The notes under the pieces: generated by a model
What the model was told of the DNA's origin: nothing
Databases searched by the model: none
Seen by the model: only the letters and a program-made list of their open reading frames with translations
Translations under genes and position numbers: made by a program
Origin: Ancalomicrobiaceae bacterium
GTDB lineage: Bacteria; Pseudomonadota; Alphaproteobacteria; Rhizobiales; Ancalomicrobiaceae
Direction of reading: 5' to 3'
DNA: 64,000 bases
NCBI GenBank assembly: GCA_031291575.1
Contig: JARLIT010000052.1
Span: forward strand, 1 to 64,000
Shown here: piece after piece, positions 16,004 through 24,586 of the stretch
Layout of the letters: each line of letters opens with the position of its first letter
Position numbering within the stretch: the first letter of the stretch is position 1

Positions 16004-16493
16004 ACAAACACCACGCAAACCGAATTTAATATATTATTTACTTCTGATTTGGCTCCAGGTCACGTGCTGACGCGAAATTGTTGCCCTTAGGGTAAATCGG
16101 GAAATATGCGGATGCGCCACGGTCAGTTGAAGTCGAATGCCGTGGCAACGACAAGACCGTCGTCGCTGCATGAGCATTCCGTGAATCCGAGCCGTGAGGC
16201 GGCGACGCCCGGCAACGCCCTGACGTTCCACAAGGAGACGTTCGGCAGCCTGAGCCTCACGCTAAGCCTGAAGGGAAAGCTCTTCAGCGATTTCGATTTC
16301 GGCGCCATCGCCGGCAAGGTCGCCCCGTTCTTCAGGCCGAGTTGCAGCATGACCTGACCAACAAGACGACGGCGGGCGTCTCCCCCCGACGGGGCGCAGT
16401 CTCAAGCAAAACGGCCGGTTCGCATGGCGGGCGCCCCGCCACTGCGACCAGCCGTCGGGGCGTCCGGTCTTCACCGCGGCTGGATCAGAGACC
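16004..16493. other. Intergenic, 490 bp
   Basis: Contains the upstream region of the sugar transferase, with an AT-rich patch at about 16020-16050, and the tail region of the double-receiver gene. A small plus-strand open frame at 16106-16357 has no recognisable family and no clear ribosome-binding site. Nothing else could be assigned. Confidence 0.5.
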
Positions 16494-17354
16494 TCACGCC
16501 CGGCGGACTTCGTCAGTCGAATCGTCGTCGACGTCGTCGATCGTGTCCTCGTCGTTGATCGCGTCGGCGAAGCACACCAGCTGACGGGCCTTGACGAATT
16601 CCGTGTCGCGGATCTCGAACAGCGTGTGCAGCAGCGCATTGATGTCGTCGGCGTAGAACGGCTTGCGCATGAAATGCTTGATGCCGACGTGGATGGCTTC
16701 GCGCTCGACCTTCTCGTTGCCCTGCGCGCTGATGAGCACGATGATCGTCTCTGGGCGATCGTAGAGGATCGTCCCAGCCGTCTCGATACCGTCGATGCCC
16801 GGCATGTTCAGGTCGACGAAGACGCAGTCGAATTTCCGCTGGGTCGCCAGCGCGATCGCCGCGTGCCCGTCACTGGCCTCGACAGGGGTCAGGTTGAACA
16901 GGCTGCGGGCCACGACCTTCTTGATGATGGAGCGGCTGGTGGAGGAATCGTCGGTAACGAGGACCGTCCGAGGCTTTGCGATATGCAGGCTTTTCAACAG
17001 GATTTCGGCAATGCTGCGGGAACTGAACGGCTTCGGCAGAATTTCGTAGACGCCGAAACGCCTCAGGAATTCGACAGTCTTGTGCGAGGTGTCGGCGGAA
17101 ATCGACACGATGATCGGCGCCTTGCGGCCATCCAGGATCTTCGACAGACGTTCGATGAACTGGAACCCGCTGATTCCGGGCATGTTGAGGTCGACGAACA
17201 GGATTTCCGGAATGCGGCTGCCGAGGAAGCGCGCCGCTTCGAGTGCATTCGGACACTCGAAGACTTCGCACGATGGCATGATCTCGCTAATCGCCTTGCG
17301 CAAGACGTATCGAATTACGTCACTGTCATCGACAACCAAAGCAGCGAACGTCAC
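16494..17354 (-). CDS. Double receiver-domain response regulator
   Basis: 286 residues consisting of two tandem CheY-like receivers and no output domain. Receiver 1 (about 4-122) has VVDDSD, phosphoacceptor Asp55 (FVDLNMPG) and Lys in LPKPF. Receiver 2 (about 130-250) has VTDDSS, Asp181 (FVDLNMPG) and Lys in MRKPF. Both look active. An acidic tail (NDEDTIDDVDDDSTDE) ends the protein. The GTG at 17354 is preferred because an AGGAAA site stands just before it and the homology begins there; a TTG further upstream is possible. Such proteins relay phosphate or compete for a kinase. No kinase is adjacent, and the partner could be a chemotaxis-like or orphan hybrid kinase. Confidence 0.85.
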   Translation of the reverse strand: MTFAALVVDDSDVIRYVLRKAISEIMPSCEVFECPNALEAARFLGSRIPEILFVDLNMPGISGFQFIERLSKILDGRKAPIIVSISADTSHKTVEFLRRFGVYEILPKPFSSRSIAEILLKSLHIAKPRTVLVTDDSSTSRSIIKKVVARSLFNLTPVEASDGHAAIALATQRKFDCVFVDLNMPGIDGIETAGTILYDRPETIIVLISAQGNEKVEREAIHVGIKHFMRKPFYADDINALLHTLFEIRDTEFVKARQLVCFADAINDEDTIDDVDDDSTDEVRRA

Positions 17355-17752
17355 TGTTTCCTGCCTATGTTTCAATTTTGTGTGTCTATAAGATATTAAA
17401 ATGCAGCTCCGCGTCAATGAATTGTCCGAGGAGTGGCTACCGGTCGTTCTCGTTTAGGTGATATTGCACGCTAAAATAGAAAGTATGTACGTAGTTATAC
17501 AATCATTCCGAGTGTTCCGATCCACTGCCCGGAAGGATCGTCGGTCGACCGGTCGTTAATCGATCGTAGGTAGTATCCTGGAGGGCAATACGGCCGCGAA
17601 TCGGTCGATCGGATCGGACAGCCCAGCGCCGGAGACGGCCGCGCACAAAAGCCAGGCAGCGGCGGCCGCGGTCGTCTCTTTCAATTCCATCTCGATCTGG
17701 CATTATCGATCTGCAGTACGGTAAACCGCTTATTTCAGCTTCGGGATTTTGC
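17355..17752. other. Intergenic, divergent regulatory region, 398 bp
   Basis: Separates the double-receiver gene (minus) from the FHA gene (plus). It has an AT-rich stretch at about 17455-17510 and a cluster of CGGTCG/CGATCG words, including the 10-base palindrome CGGTCGACCG near 17542-17551. These could be operator material; no gene was seen. Confidence 0.4.
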
Positions 17753-19048
17753 ATGGCGCTGCGACTGGCGATCACCCAAGGCCATGATCTATTGAACGGA
17801 GTCCCGGACGCTGCCGTCGTCGGTCCGGACCGGCCGTTCGTCATTGGACGCGACGATCGCTGCGATTGGGCGCTGCCCGACGCGGCCAGGCAGATTTCCG
17901 GCAGGCATTGCGAGATCGGCTTCATCGACGGCGCCTTTCGCCTGCGCGACCTCTCCACCAACGGCACCTTCCTCGACAGCGCCGAGGAGCGCGTCGAGGG
18001 AACCCCGGTGCTGGCTCCAGCGGCGCGCATCCGCATCGGACCCTACGTCATCACCGTCACCGAGGTGTCGGCCGACGTCGCTGCGCAGCGCACCGATCCG
18101 CCGAGCCCGACCGAAGCGGCACAGGGCGCTCCTCCGGCGGCGCGTCCGGTGCTGCGCCGCAACGCCGACCCGGCGGCCGCCATCATGGCGGCACGGGCGC
18201 ATCTGGCCGAGGCCGCACCGAAGGCCGTCGACGACGATGATCCCGGCAGCCAGACCTATCTGACCAAGATCCGGCCGGCGCCGTCGCGTCCGACGCAGCC
18301 GTCGAGCGCGGTGAACCGGCCGGGCGAACCGGTGGCGGCCGCACGGACCGAGCGCCCCGTTACGACCGCCGCCAGCGCCCCGCCGGCTGCCCCGGCCGCT
18401 CCGGAGGTCGCCACCGCACCGGTATCAACTGAGCCGGCAGCCGCCCCACCTGTCGTCGCGCCGCCCTCTGCCGCATCTCCGGGTGCCGATCCGCAGGCGC
18501 TTATCCGCCGCGCCGCCGCCGGTCTTGGGATCGATCCCGCTCTGCTCACCGGCATTGATCCCGGCGATCTCGTCGAACGCCTCGGCGTGCTGGCGCGGTT
18601 CTCGGCGGAAAGCCTCAAGGCCCAACTCGACGAGAAGACCGCCCGGACACGCAAACTGCGCTTGCGGCTTCGCCTCGGCGGCCGCTCGGTCGGTGCCAAC
18701 CCGCTGAAAGTGCATGCGGTCGAACAGGCGCTGGCGCAGATGCTCAGGTCCGACGCCGCCAGCCCGGCGGGTGCGGCCAAGGTCATGGCGCGCTCGCTTG
18801 AGGAAGTGACGCGGTTCCGCGCCAAGGTCGATGCGGCAGTCGCCGCGGCCGTGGCGCAACTGGCGGGCGATCTCGCGCCGGACGCCATCGAGGTGCATTG
18901 CGCCGATTTTGCGCCGCCCGATCGGCTCGCCGAGACTGCTTGGGAGCTCTACCGCATTCTCTGGAACGAACTCGATGCCGATTGGCGGGCCGGCTTTGCC
19001 CAGGCGTTCGACTACCACGTCGCCGAAGCCTTCTCCGGCGAAGCCTGA
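17753..19048 (+). CDS. FHA-domain protein, TagH-like (type VI secretion-associated family)
   Basis: 431 residues. An N-terminal FHA phosphothreonine-binding domain (about 20-100) has FVIGRDDRCDWALPD, ISGRHCEI and LSTNGTFL. A long low-complexity Ala/Pro linker follows (about 105-245). The C-terminal domain (about 250-430) matches the TagH C-terminal domain: NPLKVHAVEQALAQML and WELYRILWNELDADW. TagH proteins normally help post-translational control of type VI secretion with a Ser/Thr kinase and phosphatase. None of the other T6SS genes, kinases or phosphatases are in this window. Instead the gene leads a co-directional run with a cyclic-nucleotide-binding protein and a redox fusion, so it may have been recruited to another phospho-dependent system. 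Confidence 0.85.
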   Translation: MALRLAITQGHDLLNGVPDAAVVGPDRPFVIGRDDRCDWALPDAARQISGRHCEIGFIDGAFRLRDLSTNGTFLDSAEERVEGTPVLAPAARIRIGPYVITVTEVSADVAAQRTDPPSPTEAAQGAPPAARPVLRRNADPAAAIMAARAHLAEAAPKAVDDDDPGSQTYLTKIRPAPSRPTQPSSAVNRPGEPVAAARTERPVTTAASAPPAAPAAPEVATAPVSTEPAAAPPVVAPPSAASPGADPQALIRRAAAGLGIDPALLTGIDPGDLVERLGVLARFSAESLKAQLDEKTARTRKLRLRLRLGGRSVGANPLKVHAVEQALAQMLRSDAASPAGAAKVMARSLEEVTRFRAKVDAAVAAAVAQLAGDLAPDAIEVHCADFAPPDRLAETAWELYRILWNELDADWRAGFAQAFDYHVAEAFSGEA

Positions 19049-19243
19049 ACGTCGCGGCGGTGGTGGACAGCCGACCGGACGGCGTTCGGGTTTGGAGGAT
19101 GCGGCCCGCCGAACCCGGTTGACGGGATTGATTTGACGATCGGACGTTTGCAGCCGCCAGCGCCGCGCATCGGCCCTTCGTCGGACCGGAATTGTGGCGA
19201 ACCAGTTTCAGATTGCATTGCGGCCACGCGGCAGGAGGCATCG

Positions 19244-19699
19244 ATGGCACTGGATTTCTTTGGCTATGATGGGGTGGAGGCACCGCAGCCCGTCGATTTC
19301 AACAAGAACATCCTGAAGGGCCTCGGCGAAGAGGATTGGGACAAGGTCCTCTCCTTCGGCGCGCACCGCCGCTACCCCGCCGGCAGCGCCATCCTCAAGG
19401 CCGGGAGCCGCGAGGCGCTGCTCTATTTCATCGTCACCGGCGCTGTCCGGCTGTCGGCCTCGGGTTTGCGCACCGACGAGATCCTCGGCGAAGGCAATGT
19501 CTTCGGGCTGCAGTCCTTCCTCGACGGAGAGCCGAGCGCGATCGAGGCGCTCGCCGACGGGCCGGTCGAACTCCTCCTTCTCGGCCCCGAGGCCTTCGAC
19601 CAGATGGCCGCCTGGCATCCACGCATCGCCATCCAACTGTTGCGCGATGTCGGCGCCGATCTGGCGAACCGCCTGCGCAAGCATAACGATTTGATCTGA
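19244..19699 (+). CDS. Cyclic nucleotide-binding domain protein
   Basis: 151 residues, essentially a single cNMP-binding beta-roll of the CAP family (about 20-140). It has YPAGSAILKAGSREALLYFIVTGAVRLS, GEGNVFGLQSFLDGEPSAIEALADG and a short C-terminal helix. There is no DNA-binding HTH, so it is not a transcription factor of the Crp/Fnr type. The phosphate-binding cassette deviates from the canonical GE..L...PR.A (here GLQSFLDGEPSAIEA), so true cNMP binding is uncertain. The ATG at 19244 follows a clear GGAGG site. It sits 46 bases before the redox fusion, probably the same operon, and may gate that enzyme or anchor it to a signal. Confidence 0.85.
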   Translation: MALDFFGYDGVEAPQPVDFNKNILKGLGEEDWDKVLSFGAHRRYPAGSAILKAGSREALLYFIVTGAVRLSASGLRTDEILGEGNVFGLQSFLDGEPSAIEALADGPVELLLLGPEAFDQMAAWHPRIAIQLLRDVGADLANRLRKHNDLI

Positions 19700-19745
19700 T
19701 TGATAAACCGCCCGAGCCTTCCCTCCATTTCAGAGCGAGCGGCAG

Positions 19746-22397
19746 ATGAGCATCGACGCAACGGCAGGTCCCCGCCCGGGCTTTTTCGACAATTACACCA
19801 AGTACAGGCGGCGGCTGCCGCAATGGTTCTGGCTTGCCGGGCGCGGCTTCGCCTTTCTCTACGGCCTCATCCTCATCGGCATGCTGGTGTTCGACGAGCC
19901 GGTCGGACTGAAACTCTTCTGGGGCATCACCATCCCGTCGCTGCCGATACTCCTGGTGGTCGCCCCGGGCGTGTGGCGGCAGGTCTGCCCGATGGCGTTC
20001 CTCAACCAGATCCCGCGGCAATACGGCTTCTCGCAAAGCCGCGACCTGCCGGAGGTCTGGCGCAGTGCTGCCTTCGGCATCGCCGTCGCCTTCTTCGTCG
20101 CGGCCGTCTCCCTGCGCGTACCGCTGTTCAATCACAATGGCTGGGCGCTGGCCGCCGGCCTCGTCTTCACCCTGGCGCTCGCCTTTGTCGGCGGCCTCGT
20201 GTTCAAGGGCCGTAGCGGCTGGTGCGGCACCTTCTGTCCCTTGGGGCCGATCCAGCGCACCTACGGGCAGGCGCCGCTTGTCGTCGTCTCCAACGGCTAT
20301 TGCACCACCTGCGTCGGCTGCCAGAAGGCCTGTTACGACTTCAATCCGCGCGCTGCCGTATTTTCGGACGTCTATGACGACGATCCGCGCTATGCCGGCC
20401 AGCGGCGGCTGTTCATGGGGCTGTTGCCCGGCCTGATCGCGGGCTTCTTCCTGCAGGGGCCGGCGCCCGATTATTCGATGCTCACCTACGTCGGCATCGT
20501 CATCGCCTCGTGCTTTGCCTCCTCCGGCTTCTATTGGGCGGCGGTGAACTTCCTACCCGTGCGGCCGTATCACCTCTCGGCCGCCTTCGGCGCCATCGCG
20601 CTCGCCCTGTTCTACTGGTTCTCCGGCCCGACCATCGTCCGGACCGTCGTCGATCTCGCCGGCGCCGCGCCGAGCGATGCCGCCATCATCGTTGCCCGCG
20701 CCATCGGCGTCGTCGCGGCCTTGGCGCTCGTCGCCAGCGGCCTCAGGAGCGAATGGCATTACCGCGCCAGCTTGCGCGAGGCCGCCGCCAAGACCGACGG
20801 CAGTCGGGCGGTGTTGAAGTCGCGCGCAGCGGCCGGCGGTGGTGCCGAAGTGACCGACCGCGAGACCGGCATCACCTTCAATGTCGCCGCCGATGCCTCG
20901 CTCCTGGACGCGGTGCAGGCGGCCGGCCTGAAGATCAATTACGGCTGCCGGGCCGGCGTCTGTGGCGCCGATGCGGTGGCGATCTGCGATGGGGCGGAGC
21001 ATCTCTCCGCCCCTTCCGAGGACGAACTGGCCACGCTCAGGCGCCTTGGCCTGGAGGGCAGGGCTCGTCTCGCCTGCGTCTGCCAGGTGAAGGGCCCCGT
21101 GGTGATTGATCGCGACCCGAATTCCGCCCCCGCCGCCAAGCCGAGCGCTCCGGCTGAAGCGAAGGAGGATCGCGGCCGTCTGGCCGGGGTGTCGCGCGTC
21201 GTCATCGTCGGCAACGGCGTCTCCGGCATGGGCGTCGCCGAGGCGCTCAGGCGCGAAAGCCCGTCGATGGCGATCGAGATCGTCACCAACGAGACGCTGC
21301 ATTTCTACAACCGCATGGCCATCGGCCGCCTGATCTACGGCACCTCCGGTCTCGACGGCATGCAGCTGGTGCCGGATAGCTGGTTCTCGCAGAACCGCGT
21401 CGACGTCCACCGCAATACCGTCGCCGCAGCCATCGACCGCGACCGGAAGCGGCTGATCCTAGCGACGGGCCAGGCGCTCGCCTACGACAAGCTGGTGCTG
21501 GCGACCGGTGCCCGCGCTTCCTCGCCCGACCCGGACTTCCTCGAGCGCGCCAACGCCTTCGTGCTGCGAACCGCCGACGATGCTCTCGCCGTCCGCGACT
21601 TCGTGCAGGCGCGCGGATGCCGGCGGGCCGTCGTCATCGGCGGCGGCGTGTTGGGCGTCGAGGCAGCCGACGCGCTGCGCCATCTGGGGCTGAAGGTGAC
21701 GCTGCTGCAGCGCGCCGACCGGTTGATGAACGCGCAATTGGATGAGGGCGGCGCCCAGAAGCTGACCAACTATCTGGAAGGGCTGGGCATCGAAGTGGCG
21801 CTCAATGCCTCGATCAAGCGTTTCGACGGCGAGGCGGCCATTTCGTCGGCCTGGCTGGCGCATGGGCCGCGCGTCCGCGCCGACCTCTACGTCGCTTGCC
21901 TCGGCGTCCAGGCCAACACCTATCTGGCCGAGACCGCCGGCCTCGATGTCGGCCGTGGCATCCGGGTGAATGGCTCGATGCGCACTTCCGATCCGCATAT
22001 CTATGCGGTCGGTGACGTCGCCGAACTGAAGGGTCCGAGCGGGTTGTGGCCGATCGGCGCCGCGCAGGCCCAGGCCGCCGCCGCCGACATCCTCGGCGAC
22101 CACAAGCCCTTCGAGATGCCGCGCATCGTGCTGCAACTAAAGTGCGACGGCATCGACCTGCGGTCCTACGGCGATCCCGGCCCGAAGCCCGGCGACGAGA
22201 TCTTCTCGTCGCACCCGGACGATCTCGCCTATTGGCGCATCATCCAGCGCGACAGCAAACTGTCCGGCGCGGTCTACGTCGGCCCGCCCGGCTCCTCGAA
22301 ACACTTCACCCGCGTCATCCAGAAGGGTTTCGATCTCGCGCCCTTACGCGACGATCTGCGCCGCGGCATCATCGACGGGATGAAGACGCTGCAGTGA
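19746..22397 (+). CDS. Membrane Fe-S / ferredoxin / FAD-NAD(P) oxidoreductase fusion
   Basis: 883 residues. Residues about 25-330 form a NapH/NosR-like polytopic module with a WCGTFCPLGP loop and a 4Fe-4S motif (CTTCVGCQKAC). Residues about 365-455 form a plant-type ferredoxin-like domain. Its ligand positions read C401, C406, D409 and C444/C446, so the expected third Cys is Asp. Residues about 480-800 form a two-dinucleotide-fold FAD/NAD(P)H reductase (VVIVGNGVSGMG, VVIGGGVLGVEAA, HIYAVGDVAELKG). A C-terminal tail (about 800-883) resembles the NirB-type reductase extension. The architecture suggests electron transfer between NAD(P)H, FAD, Fe-S centres and the membrane quinone pool. The substrate is unknown. 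It lies downstream of the cNMP-binding protein. Confidence 0.85.
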   Translation: MSIDATAGPRPGFFDNYTKYRRRLPQWFWLAGRGFAFLYGLILIGMLVFDEPVGLKLFWGITIPSLPILLVVAPGVWRQVCPMAFLNQIPRQYGFSQSRDLPEVWRSAAFGIAVAFFVAAVSLRVPLFNHNGWALAAGLVFTLALAFVGGLVFKGRSGWCGTFCPLGPIQRTYGQAPLVVVSNGYCTTCVGCQKACYDFNPRAAVFSDVYDDDPRYAGQRRLFMGLLPGLIAGFFLQGPAPDYSMLTYVGIVIASCFASSGFYWAAVNFLPVRPYHLSAAFGAIALALFYWFSGPTIVRTVVDLAGAAPSDAAIIVARAIGVVAALALVASGLRSEWHYRASLREAAAKTDGSRAVLKSRAAAGGGAEVTDRETGITFNVAADASLLDAVQAAGLKINYGCRAGVCGADAVAICDGAEHLSAPSEDELATLRRLGLEGRARLACVCQVKGPVVIDRDPNSAPAAKPSAPAEAKEDRGRLAGVSRVVIVGNGVSGMGVAEALRRESPSMAIEIVTNETLHFYNRMAIGRLIYGTSGLDGMQLVPDSWFSQNRVDVHRNTVAAAIDRDRKRLILATGQALAYDKLVLATGARASSPDPDFLERANAFVLRTADDALAVRDFVQARGCRRAVVIGGGVLGVEAADALRHLGLKVTLLQRADRLMNAQLDEGGAQKLTNYLEGLGIEVALNASIKRFDGEAAISSAWLAHGPRVRADLYVACLGVQANTYLAETAGLDVGRGIRVNGSMRTSDPHIYAVGDVAELKGPSGLWPIGAAQAQAAAADILGDHKPFEMPRIVLQLKCDGIDLRSYGDPGPKPGDEIFSSHPDDLAYWRIIQRDSKLSGAVYVGPPGSSKHFTRVIQKGFDLAPLRDDLRRGIIDGMKTLQ

Positions 22398-22432
22398 TCC
22401 CCTGCCGGCAAACGCGGAGAAATGGCTAGGTT

Positions 22433-22507
22433 CGTCATTGCGAGGCGAAGCCGAAGCAATCCAGGAATCTCGGAAAAGACGCTGGATCGCTTCGCTCGCA
22501 ATGACGG
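22433..22507. repeat. REP-like palindrome pair (family B)
   Basis: Inverted copies at 22433-22465 (cgtcattgcgaggcgaagcc...) and 22482-22507 (ctggatcgcttcgctcgcaatgacgg) form a long stem-loop between the convergent redox fusion and NCS2 permease genes. This family (ATTGCGAGGCGAAGC) differs from family A and recurs at 27469-27549. Confidence 0.9.
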
Positions 22508-22544
22508 CCATACATCGGGCTTTGCGGCCCAGGCATGCGTCGCC

Positions 22545-23942
22545 TCACGCGTGCTCGCTGCCCTTTGCCGCCTCGACCGCCGCGTCCGCTTCCACCTGAC
22601 TGCCGAAGCCGTTGTAGAAGGCGTTGAGGAGCACCGCCGCAATGGCAGCCAACAGGATGCCGGAATCCAGCAGCGGCTTGAGGACGGCCGGCAGCTGGTT
22701 GAAGAAGTTCGGCGCGACCAGCGTGATCATGCCGACGCCGACCGAAATGGCAACGATGAAGAGATTGTTGCGGTTGGCCTTGAAGTCGACGCCTGAGAGG
22801 ATGCGGGCTCCCGTCGCCGCCACCATGCCGAACATCACGATGCCGGCGCCGCCCAGAACCGTCTGCGGCACCGCTTCGGCCAGTGCCGAAAGCTTCGGGC
22901 AGAGGCCGAGCGCCAGCATGATCAGGCCGCCGGTCGCCGTCACCCAGCGCGAGCGCACGCCGGTGACGCCGACAAGGCCGACGTTCTGCGAGAAACTGGT
23001 GTAGGGGAAGGTATTGAACACGCCGCCGATGATGGTGCCGAGGCCGTCGGCCCTGAGGCCGGCGGTCAGCGCCGCACGGTCGATCTTGCGGTCGGTCATT
23101 TCGCCGAGCGCCAGGAACATGCCGGTCGATTCGATCATGACGACGATGAGCACCAGGCACATGGTCAGCGCCGGGATGATCTGCAGGGTCGGTACGCCGA
23201 ACTGGAACGGCAGGACGAGTGCGAACCACGGAGCGGCGGCGACCTTGGCAAAGCTCATCATGCCGAACATCGAGGCGATGAGACAGCCGACGACGATGCC
23301 GATCAGCACGGCGATGTTGGAGATGAAGCCGGTGGTCCACTTGGTGATCGCCAGGATCAGCAGCAGCACGAACAGCGCGATGCCCATGCCGTCGAGGGCG
23401 CCGTAGGCCGGATTGATGGGCAGCGCCAAGGTGCCCTCGAGCATCTTTGGAGCAAACGTCGGCAGGCCGCCGCCGGCCCAGTTGATGCCGATGCGCATCA
23501 AGGAAATGCCGATGACGAGGATGATCGTGCCGGTGACGACCGGCGGGAAGAAGGCGAGCAGGCGCGAGACCAGCGGCGCCACCAGGAAGGCAAAGATGCC
23601 GGCGACGATGACGGCGCCATAGATGCCGAGAATGCCGACGTCGGGGCTGTTGGCCATGGCGAGCATCGGGCTGACCGAAGCGAAGGTCACACCCATCATC
23701 ACCGGCAGCCGGATGCCGACCTTCGGCAGGCCGATGCTCTGGATCAGCGTGGCAATGCCGCAGGCGAACAGATCAGCGCTGATCAGCAGCGCCACCTGTT
23801 CCGGCGGCAGCTTCAGCGCGCGGCCGATGATCAGCGGCACGGCGACCGCACCTGCATACATGACGAGCACGTGCTGCAGGCCCAGTGCCAACAGGCGATG
23901 CGGCGCCAGAAACTGGTCTACCGGATGTCCTCTATCTTCCAT
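22545..23942 (-). CDS. NCS2 purine (xanthine/urate) permease
   Basis: Inner-membrane nucleobase:cation symporter-2, 465 residues with about 12-14 TM segments. Family marks include QHVLVMYAGAVAVPLIIG at the N-terminus, TPM-like SISLMRIGINWAGGG, and FNTFPYTSFSQNVGLVGVTGV (the NCS2 motif with the conserved N-x-G region). An N-x8-xGE-like segment MIESTGMFLALGEMTDR is also present. These fit the xanthine/urate subgroup (UacT, XanP) better than UraA. The ATG at 23942 follows GGGGGAC; an upstream extension is rejected. Substrate specificity cannot be fixed by eye. xdhC and a molybdenum hydroxylase at the window end could use an imported purine. Confidence 0.88.
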   Translation of the reverse strand: MEDRGHPVDQFLAPHRLLALGLQHVLVMYAGAVAVPLIIGRALKLPPEQVALLISADLFACGIATLIQSIGLPKVGIRLPVMMGVTFASVSPMLAMANSPDVGILGIYGAVIVAGIFAFLVAPLVSRLLAFFPPVVTGTIILVIGISLMRIGINWAGGGLPTFAPKMLEGTLALPINPAYGALDGMGIALFVLLLILAITKWTTGFISNIAVLIGIVVGCLIASMFGMMSFAKVAAAPWFALVLPFQFGVPTLQIIPALTMCLVLIVVMIESTGMFLALGEMTDRKIDRAALTAGLRADGLGTIIGGVFNTFPYTSFSQNVGLVGVTGVRSRWVTATGGLIMLALGLCPKLSALAEAVPQTVLGGAGIVMFGMVAATGARILSGVDFKANRNNLFIVAISVGVGMITLVAPNFFNQLPAVLKPLLDSGILLAAIAAVLLNAFYNGFGSQVEADAAVEAAKGSEHA

Positions 23943-24208
23943 GGCGTCCCCCAAGTCCGATGGCCTCGAATGTCGAATGAGATGCATTCACCGAGCCAAG
24001 TCCGATCATGATCGCATACGAACCGCAGCGATAGGTGTTCTGACTGCATCTGTTCAGGCGAGCCCGGCCCGCCCGCAAGTCTCTACGGATCGCGCGAATT
24101 TGCAAGCAAACGGGAATACTTACGAGCCCGGACGCGGCAGAGGCGGGGGAACGGCAGGGCAGGGGCACAAATTCGGCCGGACGGCGGCAGGCGGCTCAGC
24201 GGACCCGA

Positions 24209-24508
24209 TCACGCCGTCTCGTCGATGCCGCGCACGAGCAGTGAATCGCAACGGGCGCCCGCCAGACGGTGGGCCAGGATGGCCTGGTATTCGGGCGAAC
24301 GGTACCAGCGCAGAAGGTCGCTCTCGCTCGGAAAGCGGATGAGAATTGTCCGTCCCTGCGGCGGAGTTCCCTCGAGCACGATCGGATCGGTATCGACGGC
24401 CAAATATCTGCCGTTGAAGCGCGCGAACACCTCGTCGCAGCCTTCAAGGTATTTCCGATATTCGGCCGGATCGTCGATCCGGATGTGGGCGACAAAATAG
24501 GCCGTCAT
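24209..24508 (-). CDS. DUF1330 family protein
   Basis: A 99-residue single-domain protein of the dimeric alpha/beta-barrel (ferredoxin-like) superfamily. DUF1330 features are FVAHIRIDDPAEYRKYLEG, the beta strand GRYLAVD and the C-terminal LIRFPSESDLLRWYRSPEYQAI. Function is unknown across the family. It lies 78 bases downstream of aglR on the same strand, so it may be co-transcribed with the regulator; no functional link to glucosides is evident. Confidence 0.88.
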   Translation of the reverse strand: MTAYFVAHIRIDDPAEYRKYLEGCDEVFARFNGRYLAVDTDPIVLEGTPPQGRTILIRFPSESDLLRWYRSPEYQAILAHRLAGARCDSLLVRGIDETA

Positions 24509-24586
24509 GGATCCTGGGGCCGTTTGCGGCGTCGATCATAGTTTACGCCGAGGCATTCGCCCAATCGAGAGGGGCGTCGGGGCCGG

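Noticed and set aside
16106-16357. Possible 83-residue gene
   Set aside because: No ribosome-binding site, no family resemblance, and it lies in an otherwise non-coding gap.
17753-19048. Type VI secretion locus
   Set aside because: Only a TagH-like FHA protein is present; no tss core genes occur anywhere in the window.
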